From NCBI GenBank assembly GCA_963803085.1, contig CAWDLE010000021.1, forward strand, positions 124,001-188,000: 64,000 nt of DNA, read 5' to 3'. The stretch's first letter is position 1. Each line of letters begins with the position of its first letter. The DNA is from JACVRW01 sp963803085. Its GTDB lineage: Bacteria; Actinomycetota; Thermoleophilia; Solirubrobacterales; Thermoleophilaceae. The translations under genes and the position numbers were made by a program. This document shows, one piece after another, positions 17,138 through 24,726 of this stretch. The notes below the pieces were generated by a model. It had not been told where the DNA came from. It did no database searches and saw only the letters and a program-made list of their open reading frames with translations.

Positions 17138-17998
17138 CTAGAGCACCGCGGCCGCCAGCAGGTCCACCTGCTCCGGATCCGGCGAGGCGGGGAACAGGAT
17201 CAGCTCGTCGGCGCCGGCCTCCTCGAACTGGCGCACCCGCTCGCGAATGTCTTCCTCGCCCTTGGCTGTGGCCGCGACCACCTGCTCTGCGTAGTCGCCC
17301 GCGGAGGCGTAGTAGTGGCCGATCGATTCGCGCGTGATGCCCTCTGGGTCGTCGCCCAGGGCGAAGTACTGGAGCGCGAGCCTGCGCGGCTCACCCTCGC
17401 GGCCGTGCTCCCGCCAGGCGGCGAGCAGCTTCTCGACCATGGCGGGAAAGCGCTCCGGCGGGCCGCCGCCCATCATCCAGCCGTCGCCGTACTGCGCTGC
17501 ACGCCGGAAGGCCGCGTCCACGCCGCCGCCGATGATCAGCCCGGGGCGATCATTGCTCACGTCCGGCCCGACGCCACCCGCGAAGCCGGCCTCCTCGCCG
17601 GCCCAGAGGCGCGTGATCCGGTCGAGCATCTCGTCCATACGCCGTCCGCGGCCGCGGGTGGAGATGCCCGACGCCTCGAAATCGTCCTCGCGCGAGCCGA
17701 GCCCCACGCCCAGCGTGAGCCGGCCGTGGGAGAGCCTGTGCACCGTGGCGGCCTGCTTTGCCACCAGCGCCGCGTTCTGCCTGTAGGGCAGGAGCAGCAC
17801 GCCTGTGAGGAGACCGATCCGGTCGGTAACTGCCGCCACTGCGGCGAGTGACACGAGCGACTCGTAGTTCGGATAGACGAGCCGATCGAGCGTGCCGAGG
17901 CTGGAGAAGCCGGCCTGCTCGGCGCGCCGGGCCCACTCCAGCACCTGCTCGGGCTCGACGCCGGGAATCGTGGTGGGCAATCCGATGCCAACCTTCAC
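17138..17998 (-). CDS. LLM-class flavin/F420-dependent oxidoreductase
   Basis: The 286-residue luciferase-like monooxygenase-fold protein starts MKVGIGLPTTIPGVEPEQV. It has the family's GVLLLPYRQNAALVAKQAATVHRLSHGRLTLGVGLGSREDDF core and RRAAQYGDGWM, where the TIM-barrel cofactor site lies. Actinobacterial members often use F420 rather than FMN. The substrate is unknown. Divergent from, and 4 bases away from, another presumed F420 protein (18003-18461). Confidence 0.88.
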   Translation of the reverse strand: MKVGIGLPTTIPGVEPEQVLEWARRAEQAGFSSLGTLDRLVYPNYESLVSLAAVAAVTDRIGLLTGVLLLPYRQNAALVAKQAATVHRLSHGRLTLGVGLGSREDDFEASGISTRGRGRRMDEMLDRITRLWAGEEAGFAGGVGPDVSNDRPGLIIGGGVDAAFRRAAQYGDGWMMGGGPPERFPAMVEKLLAAWREHGREGEPRRLALQYFALGDDPEGITRESIGHYYASAGDYAEQVVAATAKGEEDIRERVRQFEEAGADELILFPASPDPEQVDLLAAAVL

Positions 17999-18002
17999 CC
18001 CA

Positions 18003-18461
18003 ATGAGGCTAGAGACCCTGCCCGGCTGGGCCCGCGACCTGCTCGCCGACGCGCGCGTGGCCCGCCTCGGCTACGTGGACGAGGACGACCATCCGCGGGT
18101 CCTGCCCGTGACCTTCGCGGTCGCCGCCGGGGCGGTGTGGAGCGCGATCGACGAGAAGCCGAAGCGCAGCGCGGAGCCCGCGCGCCTGCGCCACCTGCAG
18201 CGCCGGCCGGAGGCCGCCCTGCTCGTGGACGTGTACGACGACGACTGGACCCGGCTCGCGTGGGTCCAGCTGCTCGGCAGGGTGGAGGTGTTGCCGGTGG
18301 ACTCCGCGCCGGAGGCGATGGAGGCGCTCGCGCGCAAGTACGCGGCCTACGCCGAGCGCACGCCGCCGGGCCCACTGCTCAGGCTGAGCGTCGAGCGCAC
18401 ACGTCAGTGGCGCTCGGCGGGGAGCCCGCGGCCCGACCACTCGCTCCACGAGCCGGGATAG
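18003..18461 (+). CDS. PPOX-class F420-dependent oxidoreductase (TIGR03668-like)
   Basis: The 152-residue split-barrel flavin/F420-binding protein starts at the ATG at 18003. It contains ARVARLGYVDEDDHPRVLPVTFAV and the ...RLRHLQRRPEAALLVDVYDDDWTRLAWVQLLGRVEVL core of pyridoxamine-oxidase-like F420 proteins. The C-terminal RTRQWRSAG matches the usual end of this subgroup. It overlaps the convergent sulfurtransferase gene by 58 bases. The biological substrate is unknown. Confidence 0.87.
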   Translation: MRLETLPGWARDLLADARVARLGYVDEDDHPRVLPVTFAVAAGAVWSAIDEKPKRSAEPARLRHLQRRPEAALLVDVYDDDWTRLAWVQLLGRVEVLPVDSAPEAMEALARKYAAYAERTPPGPLLRLSVERTRQWRSAGSPRPDHSLHEPG

Positions 18462-19216
18462 AGGCGGGCCGGCTCGAGGCCCGCCACCTCCGCAGCGAGC
18501 AGGAGCACGCAGGCGGTCACGCCGGACCCGCAGTAGGCAACGAGCTCGCGTCCGGGCGCGGCGCCGGCGGCCTCGAAGCGGGCACGGAGCTCCTCGGGCG
18601 CGAGGAAGCGGCCGTCCGGGGCGAGCTCGGCGAAGGGCAGGTTCACCGCGCCGGGGATGTGCCCGGCCACCGGGTCGATCGGCTCGACCTCGCCGCGGTA
18701 GCGCTCCGGGGCGCGGGCGTCCAGCAGTACGCGGCCTGCCAGGGCCTGCGCGTCGGCGGTGTCCCCCTCGCGCTCCCTGGCCACAAAGGCTCCGGGAGAA
18801 ATCTCCTCAGGCCCGGCCCGTAATGGCGCTCCCTCCGCCCGCCAGCCGCGCAGGCCGCCGTCGAGCACCGCCACACGCTCGTGGCCGAGGTGCCGCAGCA
18901 GCCACCAGAGCCGCGCAGCGCCTCCCTCCGCAGCCTCGTCGTAGGCCACCACGAGCGTGTCCGGTCCGATCCCGGCCCGGCGCGCCGCCGCCTGGAAGCT
19001 CTCCGGGTCCGGCAGCGGGTGCCGTCCTCGCTCGCCGGGCTCCGACGCCAGCTCGCCGTCGAGGTCCATGAACGCCGCCCCGGGGATGTGCGCCGCGCGC
19101 CAGAGCTCCTCCCCGGCGCCGGGCTCGCCGAGCTTGAAGCGGCAGTCGACAACGCGAACCCCCGGGTCGTCGAGCCGCTCGCGCAGCCAGGAGGAGGAGA
19201 CCAGCGGCCCGTTCAC
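18404..19216 (-). CDS. Two-domain sulfurtransferase (thiosulfate/3-mercaptopyruvate type)
   Basis: The 270-residue protein has two rhodanese domains. The N-terminal one is inactive in form. The C-terminal one has the catalytic loop CGSGVTA at 229-235, the loop typical of mercaptopyruvate or thiosulfate sulfurtransferases. HIPGAAFMDLDGELASEPGERGRHPLP is the classic inter-domain signature. The GTG start at 19216 overlaps the stop of the upstream methyltransferase gene (GTGA), so the two are co-translated. Confidence 0.92.
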   Translation of the reverse strand: MNGPLVSSSWLRERLDDPGVRVVDCRFKLGEPGAGEELWRAAHIPGAAFMDLDGELASEPGERGRHPLPDPESFQAAARRAGIGPDTLVVAYDEAAEGGAARLWWLLRHLGHERVAVLDGGLRGWRAEGAPLRAGPEEISPGAFVAREREGDTADAQALAGRVLLDARAPERYRGEVEPIDPVAGHIPGAVNLPFAELAPDGRFLAPEELRARFEAAGAAPGRELVAYCGSGVTACVLLLAAEVAGLEPARLYPGSWSEWSGRGLPAERH

Positions 19217-20052
19217 GTGGCGAGGACGTTCAGGCACATCCCGGGAAGCCGGTAGCCGCCGCCGTCGGCGTACGGCTGGAGGCGCCCCTCGATCTCCTCG
19301 CCGAGGGCGTCCTGCTCCGACTGGGGCAGCGATCGCACGACCATCGCAATCGCGCCCTTCACGTTGGTCAGGTGGTGCCAGTAGTCGGCAAACGACTCGA
19401 ATCTCCATGCCATCTCGACGTTCTCGACCCGCTGTGGCTCGAGCCTGGCGGCGCCCAGCAGCCCGCGGGTCCGCTCCTCGCTCGCCATCGCGAAGATCCC
19501 GGGTGCGAAGGGGTCCGGCGGATCGGCACCCGTCTGCTCGAGGAGCGCCCTTGCCGGTATCGAGGCCCAGGGGTTCTGTTCCGGGTCGCCCCAGACCGAC
19601 AGGGCCACGCGGCCGCCGTCGCCAAGCACGCGCCGGGTCTCCGCGAGCGCCACGCCCGGGTCCGCCATGAGCATGTAACCCCACCGGCACAGCACGCCGT
19701 CAATGCTGCCGTCGCCGAGGTCCATGCGCTCGGCGTCGAGGGTCCTGAACTCGGCGTTTGGCACGCCGAGCTCCTCAGCACGCCGGCGTGCAGCGTCCAC
19801 CATCGCCTGGGAGAAGTCCGTCGTGATCAGCCTTCCCTCGGCACCGAGGCGGCTGGCGGCGGCAAATCCCGTGTCGCCCACTCCCGCCGCCAACTCGAGG
19901 AGCGTCTCTCCGGGCTGCGGGTCGAGCGCGTCCACCATCCATTCGCCAACCGGGCGCGAGGCGTCCCAGACCCGGCGGCGATAATCCTCCCAGCCCGCCG
20001 CCATCTCCTCCCAGATCCTGTGACTGGCCTTGCGGTAATCATCGCCGGGCAC
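19213..20052 (-). CDS. Class I SAM-dependent methyltransferase
   Basis: The 279-residue methyltransferase has motif I LLELAAGVGDTGFAA at 51-65, the acidic motif II region (GRLITTDFSQAMVDAARRRAEELG) and motif IV GSIDGVLCRWGYMLMADP. Similar proteins are often annotated UbiE-like, but nothing shows a quinone substrate. It is translationally coupled to the downstream sulfurtransferase, which might point to a thiol-containing substrate; that is only inference. Confidence 0.85.
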   Translation of the reverse strand: MPGDDYRKASHRIWEEMAAGWEDYRRRVWDASRPVGEWMVDALDPQPGETLLELAAGVGDTGFAAASRLGAEGRLITTDFSQAMVDAARRRAEELGVPNAEFRTLDAERMDLGDGSIDGVLCRWGYMLMADPGVALAETRRVLGDGGRVALSVWGDPEQNPWASIPARALLEQTGADPPDPFAPGIFAMASEERTRGLLGAARLEPQRVENVEMAWRFESFADYWHHLTNVKGAIAMVVRSLPQSEQDALGEEIEGRLQPYADGGGYRLPGMCLNVLAT

Positions 20053-20086
20053 GGGCGCAGCCTACGCTGGCGACTACCCTGAGTCC

Positions 20087-21061
20087 ATGCGCGCGATGGT
20101 GCTCGACGCGCCAGGCCAGCCGCTCCATGCGACCGAGCTGCCCGAGCCCGAACCTGGGCCGGGACAGCTGGCGCTCGAGGTATTGGCCTGCGGGGTCTGC
20201 CGCACCGACCTGCACATCTTCGACGGCGAGCTCAGCGAGCCCAAGCTCCCGCTCGTGCTCGGCCACCAGATCGTGGCGCGGGTGGCGGACGGCGGGGAGA
20301 GGTTCGCGCCCGGGCAGCGCGTGGGTGTGCCGTGGCTCGGCTGGACCGATGGCGACTGCCGCTACTGCCGCTCGGGCCGCGAGAACCTCTGCGACCGCGC
20401 TCTCTTCACGGGCTACGACCTCGACGGGGGCTACGCCGAGCACGCGGTCGCGGACGAGCGCTACTGCCTCTCACTCCCCGAGAGCTATGAAGACCTCCAG
20501 GTTGCGCCGCTGCTGTGCGCGGGCCTGATCGGATACCGGACGCTGCGCTTCGCAGGCGACGCCGAGCGCATCGGGATCTACGGCTTCGGGGCGGCCGCGC
20601 ACATCATCTGCCAGGTGGCGGTCCACCAGGGCCGCCGCGTGTTCGCGTTCACGCGTGCGGACGATGAGGCGGCCCAGGCGTTCGCGCTCGAACTTGGTGC
20701 GGAATGGGCCGGGGACGCTCTCGGGCCCGCCCCCGAGGAGCTCGACGCCGCGCTCGTGTTCGCCCCGGCCGGGGAGCTGGTGCCGGCGGCGCTGCGGGCC
20801 ATGGCCAAGGGCGGGAGCGTGGTCTGCGGCGGGATTCACATGAGCGACATTCCGGCAATGCCCTACGAGCTGCTCTGGGGGGAGCGCGTGTTGCGCTCGG
20901 TGGCCAACCTGACCCGTGCGGACGCGGAGGAGTTCCTGACGATCGCGCCCGAGGTGCCGGTACGCACCCATGTGGAGGCGTTCGAGCTCGAGCGCGCGAA
21001 CGACGCACTCGCGCGCGTTCGCGAAGGGAGCCTGCGTGGCGCCGCCGTGGTCGTGCCCTGA
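20087..21061 (+). CDS. Zinc-type alcohol dehydrogenase with altered structural-zinc site
   Basis: The 324-residue MDR protein has catalytic-zinc ligand Cys38 in ACGVCRTDLH and His60 in VLGHQIV, and the NAD domain IGIYGFGAAAH. The structural-zinc lobe normally reads C-x2-C-x2-C-x7-C. Here Cys91, Cys94 and Cys102 are present but the first Cys is Asp88 (GWTDGDCRYCRSGRENLC). The overall sequence is closest to the AdhA-like subgroup of zinc alcohol dehydrogenases. It is divergent from the methyltransferase gene, with 34 bases between. Confidence 0.9.
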   Translation: MRAMVLDAPGQPLHATELPEPEPGPGQLALEVLACGVCRTDLHIFDGELSEPKLPLVLGHQIVARVADGGERFAPGQRVGVPWLGWTDGDCRYCRSGRENLCDRALFTGYDLDGGYAEHAVADERYCLSLPESYEDLQVAPLLCAGLIGYRTLRFAGDAERIGIYGFGAAAHIICQVAVHQGRRVFAFTRADDEAAQAFALELGAEWAGDALGPAPEELDAALVFAPAGELVPAALRAMAKGGSVVCGGIHMSDIPAMPYELLWGERVLRSVANLTRADAEEFLTIAPEVPVRTHVEAFELERANDALARVREGSLRGAAVVVP

Positions 21062-21067
21062 GCGCGC

Positions 21068-21877
21068 TTAGGCCGCGCGGAGACGGCGTACCTGGGTGCC
21101 GCGGCCCGGACGCCGCCGCGCTTCGGCCGCCCGGAGCTCCTCGAGCGCGTCGGCCACCGCTCGCCATGCCGACCTCGACACCGCCATTCCGCAATGCGAG
21201 GCGTCGATCTCCACGAGCCGGGTGGCATGCGGATCGAGGCAGGCCTGCCAGGAGACCACCCCGTCGCTCTTCGAGTAGACCGAGACCAGCCTCACCCCGC
21301 GCGGCAGCGGCGCGGCGAGGTCCTCCCAGAAGGATGAGCAGCAGTCACCGTCGATGCAGGAGCGCTTGAAGAGGCCGGGCGCTCCGAGCGATCCCAGGCG
21401 GCCTACGGCTTCGACCTGGAGCCGGACCAGCGGATGCACCGCGAGCGGGTCGATCTGGGGCGAGCCGAGCGCCACGACGCCGGCCGTGAGATCCGGCCTG
21501 CGGCGCGCGAGCACCTTGGCCAGCGTGCCACCGCGGCTCTGGCCGACGATCGCGGCCTTCTGTCCCTGCTCGGAGACCAGCCGTTCTAGCCGCTCCTCGA
21601 GCCGCGGCATCAGCGTTCCGGCGCAGTTCACGTTCGAGACGATTCCGGCTCGGCTCGGCCGGTAGCCGGCGCGCTTTAACCATCGCGCCATCATCAAGAG
21701 CGAGCCGTCGCCCGCCAGAAACCCCGGGATCAGTAGGACCGGGCGCCCGCGCCCGTCGGTCATCCCGTCGCCGCGGAAGATGGGGTCTCGGAGGAGCGCT
21801 GCCGCCTCCAGCCCGAAGCGAGCCTCTCGCCACAGCGGCGGGCGATTACCCAGCGGAATGAGGCCTGAAGCTCTCAT
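21068..21877 (-). CDS. Alpha/beta-hydrolase (lipase/esterase-like)
   Basis: The 269-residue protein has the oxyanion strand PVLLIPGFLAGDGSLLMMARWL, the nucleophile elbow GQSRGG with Ser114, and a late ASHCG segment that could hold the catalytic His. VYSKSDGVVSW fits the acid region. GYRPSRAGIVSNVNC resembles triacylglycerol lipase/PGAP1-type hydrolases. No signal peptide is evident. Function beyond esterase or lipase is unknown. Confidence 0.8.
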   Translation of the reverse strand: MRASGLIPLGNRPPLWREARFGLEAAALLRDPIFRGDGMTDGRGRPVLLIPGFLAGDGSLLMMARWLKRAGYRPSRAGIVSNVNCAGTLMPRLEERLERLVSEQGQKAAIVGQSRGGTLAKVLARRRPDLTAGVVALGSPQIDPLAVHPLVRLQVEAVGRLGSLGAPGLFKRSCIDGDCCSSFWEDLAAPLPRGVRLVSVYSKSDGVVSWQACLDPHATRLVEIDASHCGMAVSRSAWRAVADALEELRAAEARRRPGRGTQVRRLRAA

Positions 21878-21958
21878 CGCGGTCTAGTGACACTAGTACG
21901 AGGTTGGGACGTCTGCCGGTAACCGCTGAGTAACAAGACGCCAGTAGATTCCCCAGGG

Positions 21959-22900
21959 GTGCGCGCGGTAACTATCAAGGACGGCAGCCTCGTCGTGGAG
22001 GATCGGCCCGATCCCGAGCCCGGGAAGGGCGAGCTGCTCGTCCGGGTGAGGGCGGCGGGCCTGAACGGCGCCGACATGCTCCAGCGCAGGGGGGCGTATC
22101 CCGCGCCGCCTGGCTCACCTCCAGACATCCCCGGTATGGAGATGGCCGGTGAGGTGGCCGCCCTCGGTCCCGGCGCAGGCCGCTTCGAGGTGGGCGACCG
22201 GGTGATGGCCGTGGTCGGCGGGGGCGCCCAGGCCGAGCTCGCCGTGGTGCACGAGCGCGCCGCCATGCCGGTTCCGGAGCCGCTCGAATGGCCGCAGGCC
22301 GGTGGCCTACCCGAGGTCTTCACAACCGCGCACGATGCCCTCTGCACCCAGGCCGCCCTCCGGCCGGGCGAGCACCTGCTGGTGCACGGCGCGGCGGGCG
22401 GCGTGGGAACGGCGGCAATTCAGCTCGGCCGCATGACCGGCGCGCGCGTGACCGCAACCGTCCGCCGCGAGGAGCTGCGTGCACAGGTCGAGGAGCTCGG
22501 CGCGACCGCGATCGCCCCGGAGGGCTTCGAGGATGCCGGCCCCTTCGACGTCGTGCTCGAGCTGGTGGGCGCTTCGAACCTCGCCGGCAACCTCAGATCG
22601 TTGGCCACCCGCGGGCGCATCGCCGTGATCGGCGTGGGAGGGACCGGGCCCCAGGGGGAGATCAACCTGCTGGGGCTGATGCAGAAGCACGCCCGCATCC
22701 ACGGGTCCACTCTGCGCGCGCGACCGCTGGAGCAGAAGGCGGCGGTGGCGCGGCTGGTGGAGAAGGAGGTCCTGCCCGGCTTCGACGCAGGCATCCTCAC
22801 CGTGCCCGTGGCAGAGACGTTCGAGCTCGATCGGGTTGAGGACGCGTACGCGCGCTTCGAGGCCGGCGGCAAGCTCGGCAAGATCGTGCTCCTGCCGTAG
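21959..22900 (+). CDS. NAD(P)H:quinone oxidoreductase (zeta-crystallin-like MDR)
   Basis: The 313-residue zinc-free MDR protein starts at a GTG. It carries LVRVRAAGLNGADMLQRRGAYPAPPGSPPDIPGMEMAGEV, the N-terminal signature of quinone oxidoreductases of the PIG3/QOR type, and the nucleotide-binding VHGAAGGVGTAAIQLGR near residue 145. No zinc ligands are present. It likely reduces quinones by one electron. It is the last gene before the riboswitch leader. Confidence 0.9.
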   Translation: MRAVTIKDGSLVVEDRPDPEPGKGELLVRVRAAGLNGADMLQRRGAYPAPPGSPPDIPGMEMAGEVAALGPGAGRFEVGDRVMAVVGGGAQAELAVVHERAAMPVPEPLEWPQAGGLPEVFTTAHDALCTQAALRPGEHLLVHGAAGGVGTAAIQLGRMTGARVTATVRREELRAQVEELGATAIAPEGFEDAGPFDVVLELVGASNLAGNLRSLATRGRIAVIGVGGTGPQGEINLLGLMQKHARIHGSTLRARPLEQKAAVARLVEKEVLPGFDAGILTVPVAETFELDRVEDAYARFEAGGKLGKIVLLP

Positions 22901-22921
22901 ACCGGCCACGCAGCGGACGTT

Positions 22922-22944
22922 TGTCCGATCGGCATATGTCCGAT
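22922..22944 (+). promoter_or_regulatory. Direct repeat TGTCCGAT x2 upstream of the c-di-GMP riboswitch
   Basis: Two perfect copies of TGTCCGAT begin at 22922 and 22937, 15 bases apart start to start. They lie about 36 bases before the riboswitch core in what should be the promoter region. The spacing, about one and a half helical turns, would suit a dimeric activator or extended promoter elements. No regulator is known. Confidence 0.45.
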
Positions 22945-22979
22945 GGGGACCACCCCTACCCCGTCGATAAGTGCTGAGA

Positions 22980-23062
22980 CCGAAAAGGCAAACCCGTCGC
23001 GAGGCGGGGGCGCAAAGCCAGAGGCCTCTCCAGGGACGGTGGAGGCGGCTCAGCTGCCGGAT
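22980..23062 (+). ncRNA. Cyclic-di-GMP-I (GEMM-I) riboswitch
   Basis: The leader contains GGCAAACC (22987-22994), then a stem CCCGTC / GGCGGG capped by the GNRA loop GCGA (22999-23002), then GGCGCAAAGCC (23009-23019). It continues with a second arm (GCCTC/GAGGC) and closes with GGCTCAGCTGCCG (23048-23060). This order, with the invariant CAAACC, GNRA-capped stem and CGCAAAGCC, is the GEMM-I consensus. AGCC/GGCT and GGC/GCC pairings close the two helices. A strong GAGGAGGA Shine-Dalgarno (23073-23080) and the protease ATG at 23092 follow; no terminator hairpin is seen, so control of translation is more likely than of transcription. Confidence 0.88.
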
Positions 23063-23091
23063 CCAACTTCCTGAGGAGGAACGAATCCAGC

Positions 23092-24723
23092 ATGGCTGAG
23101 CTCACCATTGTTTTTAGGCTCCGGTTCGCAGTAGCGCTGTCGGCAGCGCTCTGCCTGCTTCTCGTCTTCGCTGCGCGCGACGCGTGGGCGGCAGACGAGT
23201 ACATCGTGCAGATGGACACCGGCGTCACCCCCGCACAGGGGAAGCAGCTCGTCCAGACGCTCGGCGGCACGGTCACCACGCCGGAGCTGCCGGTGATCAA
23301 CGGGTTCGGCGCGGTCCTCGAGGACGACGCCGCTGAGGAGCTCACCACGGTGCCCGAGGTGAAGGCCGTGACGCTTAACGCTCCGACCGACAACGGCACG
23401 GACGCGAGCAGCACCAGCCTCAGCGGAAGCGCGCGCTGCCCTGTGACGAACGCGACCACGCGTCGCAACTATTACGGGGCCCCGAGCGACTGGGACGTCT
23501 CCCCGCTCAACTCCATCTGGCGCCTGCGTCAGCCGCTGCTCTACTCGGTTCGCACAACCGACGCATGGCAGCGCGGCGCCACAGGCAACGGCGTGGGCGT
23601 GGCAGTGATCGACTCCGGCATCGCCGGAGACCTCCCCGACTTCGTTACGGGTGGGCGCTCGCGCGTCATCGCCTCCGCGGTCACGAATCCCTGCGCCACG
23701 GATGCCAACGACCAGTTCGGTCACGGCACGCACGTCGCCGGTCTGATCGCCGGTAACAGCCTCAACAGCCCGGTCAAGAGGAACCTGGCCGGCCGCTACA
23801 TGGGCGTCGCCCCGCGGGCGAACCTGATCTCGGTGAAGGTCTCGGACGACGACGGCGAGACGACCATCCTCGACGTGATCCACGGCATCCAGTTCGCCGT
23901 CGACAACAAGGACCGCTTCGGGATCCGCGTGGTGAACCTGTCGCTGTCGTCGACGGTCGCCGAGTCATATCTCACCGACCCGCTCGACGCCGCGGCCGAG
24001 AGCGCATGGTTCAGCGGCCTGGTGGTCGTGGCAGCCGCCGGCAATGACGGCATCGCACCCGACGCGGTCTCGTACGCGCCCGGCAACGACCCCTACGTGA
24101 TCAGCGTGGGCGGTATGGACGATCGCGGCTCCAGGACCCGCGACGACGACATTCTCGCCCCGTGGTCGAGCCGCGGGGTGACACAGGACGGCGTCCGCAA
24201 GCCGGACCTGCTGGCCCCGGGCCACCGGCTCGTGTCCACGCTCGCCATCGGCAGCGACTTCGAGAAGCTCTGCCGCAGGTGCATCATCGGCCGCGCCTAC
24301 TTCCGGCTCAGCGGCACGTCGATGTCGAGCGCCGTCGTGTCCGGCGTGGCCGCGCTGATGCTGGAGAAGCGGCCCAGCCTCACGCCGAACCAGGTCAAGG
24401 GCGCGATGCTGTCGACGCTCTACAACGTGCCGGGAACCGGCGCGGCTGTGGACTCGTCAGCCGCCCTCGACGGCACGGGCTCCGCGAACCAGGGCCTCGT
24501 GCCCAACAGGCTGATCGATCCGGCCACAGGCCAGATCGACTGGGCCCGGGCTAGCTTCCGCCGCGCGAGCTTCCGGGATGCGGCCGGCTCACCGCTGAAC
24601 GCCTCATGGACCCGCGCGAGCTTCCGCTGCGACTGCGGGCTCACGCCGAGCGGCGAGGTCGACCCCGCCCGGGTCAGCTTCCGCAGGGTCAGCTTCCGAC
24701 GGACGTCCGATTTCGACCGCTAG
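23092..24723 (+). CDS. Secreted S8 (subtilisin-like) serine protease under riboswitch control, with C-terminal SFR repeats
   Basis: The 543-residue protein has a signal peptide (cleavage near AWA-AD at 33), an I9-type propeptide (DEYIVQMDTGVTPAQGKQLV), and a catalytic domain with Asp174 (VAVIDSGIAG), His211 (FGHGTHVAG) and Ser410 (SGTSMSSAV). After the catalytic domain, residues about 484-537 hold five copies of R-[A/V]-SFR (RASFR, RASFR, RASFR, RVSFR, RVSFR), a regular motif that could bind the cell surface or form a beta-rich tail. A c-di-GMP riboswitch precedes it and a GGDEF-EAL gene follows after 3 bases, so protease output is probably tied to c-di-GMP level. Confidence 0.93.
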   Translation: MAELTIVFRLRFAVALSAALCLLLVFAARDAWAADEYIVQMDTGVTPAQGKQLVQTLGGTVTTPELPVINGFGAVLEDDAAEELTTVPEVKAVTLNAPTDNGTDASSTSLSGSARCPVTNATTRRNYYGAPSDWDVSPLNSIWRLRQPLLYSVRTTDAWQRGATGNGVGVAVIDSGIAGDLPDFVTGGRSRVIASAVTNPCATDANDQFGHGTHVAGLIAGNSLNSPVKRNLAGRYMGVAPRANLISVKVSDDDGETTILDVIHGIQFAVDNKDRFGIRVVNLSLSSTVAESYLTDPLDAAAESAWFSGLVVVAAAGNDGIAPDAVSYAPGNDPYVISVGGMDDRGSRTRDDDILAPWSSRGVTQDGVRKPDLLAPGHRLVSTLAIGSDFEKLCRRCIIGRAYFRLSGTSMSSAVVSGVAALMLEKRPSLTPNQVKGAMLSTLYNVPGTGAAVDSSAALDGTGSANQGLVPNRLIDPATGQIDWARASFRRASFRDAAGSPLNASWTRASFRCDCGLTPSGEVDPARVSFRRVSFRRTSDFDR

Positions 24724-24726
24724 GGA

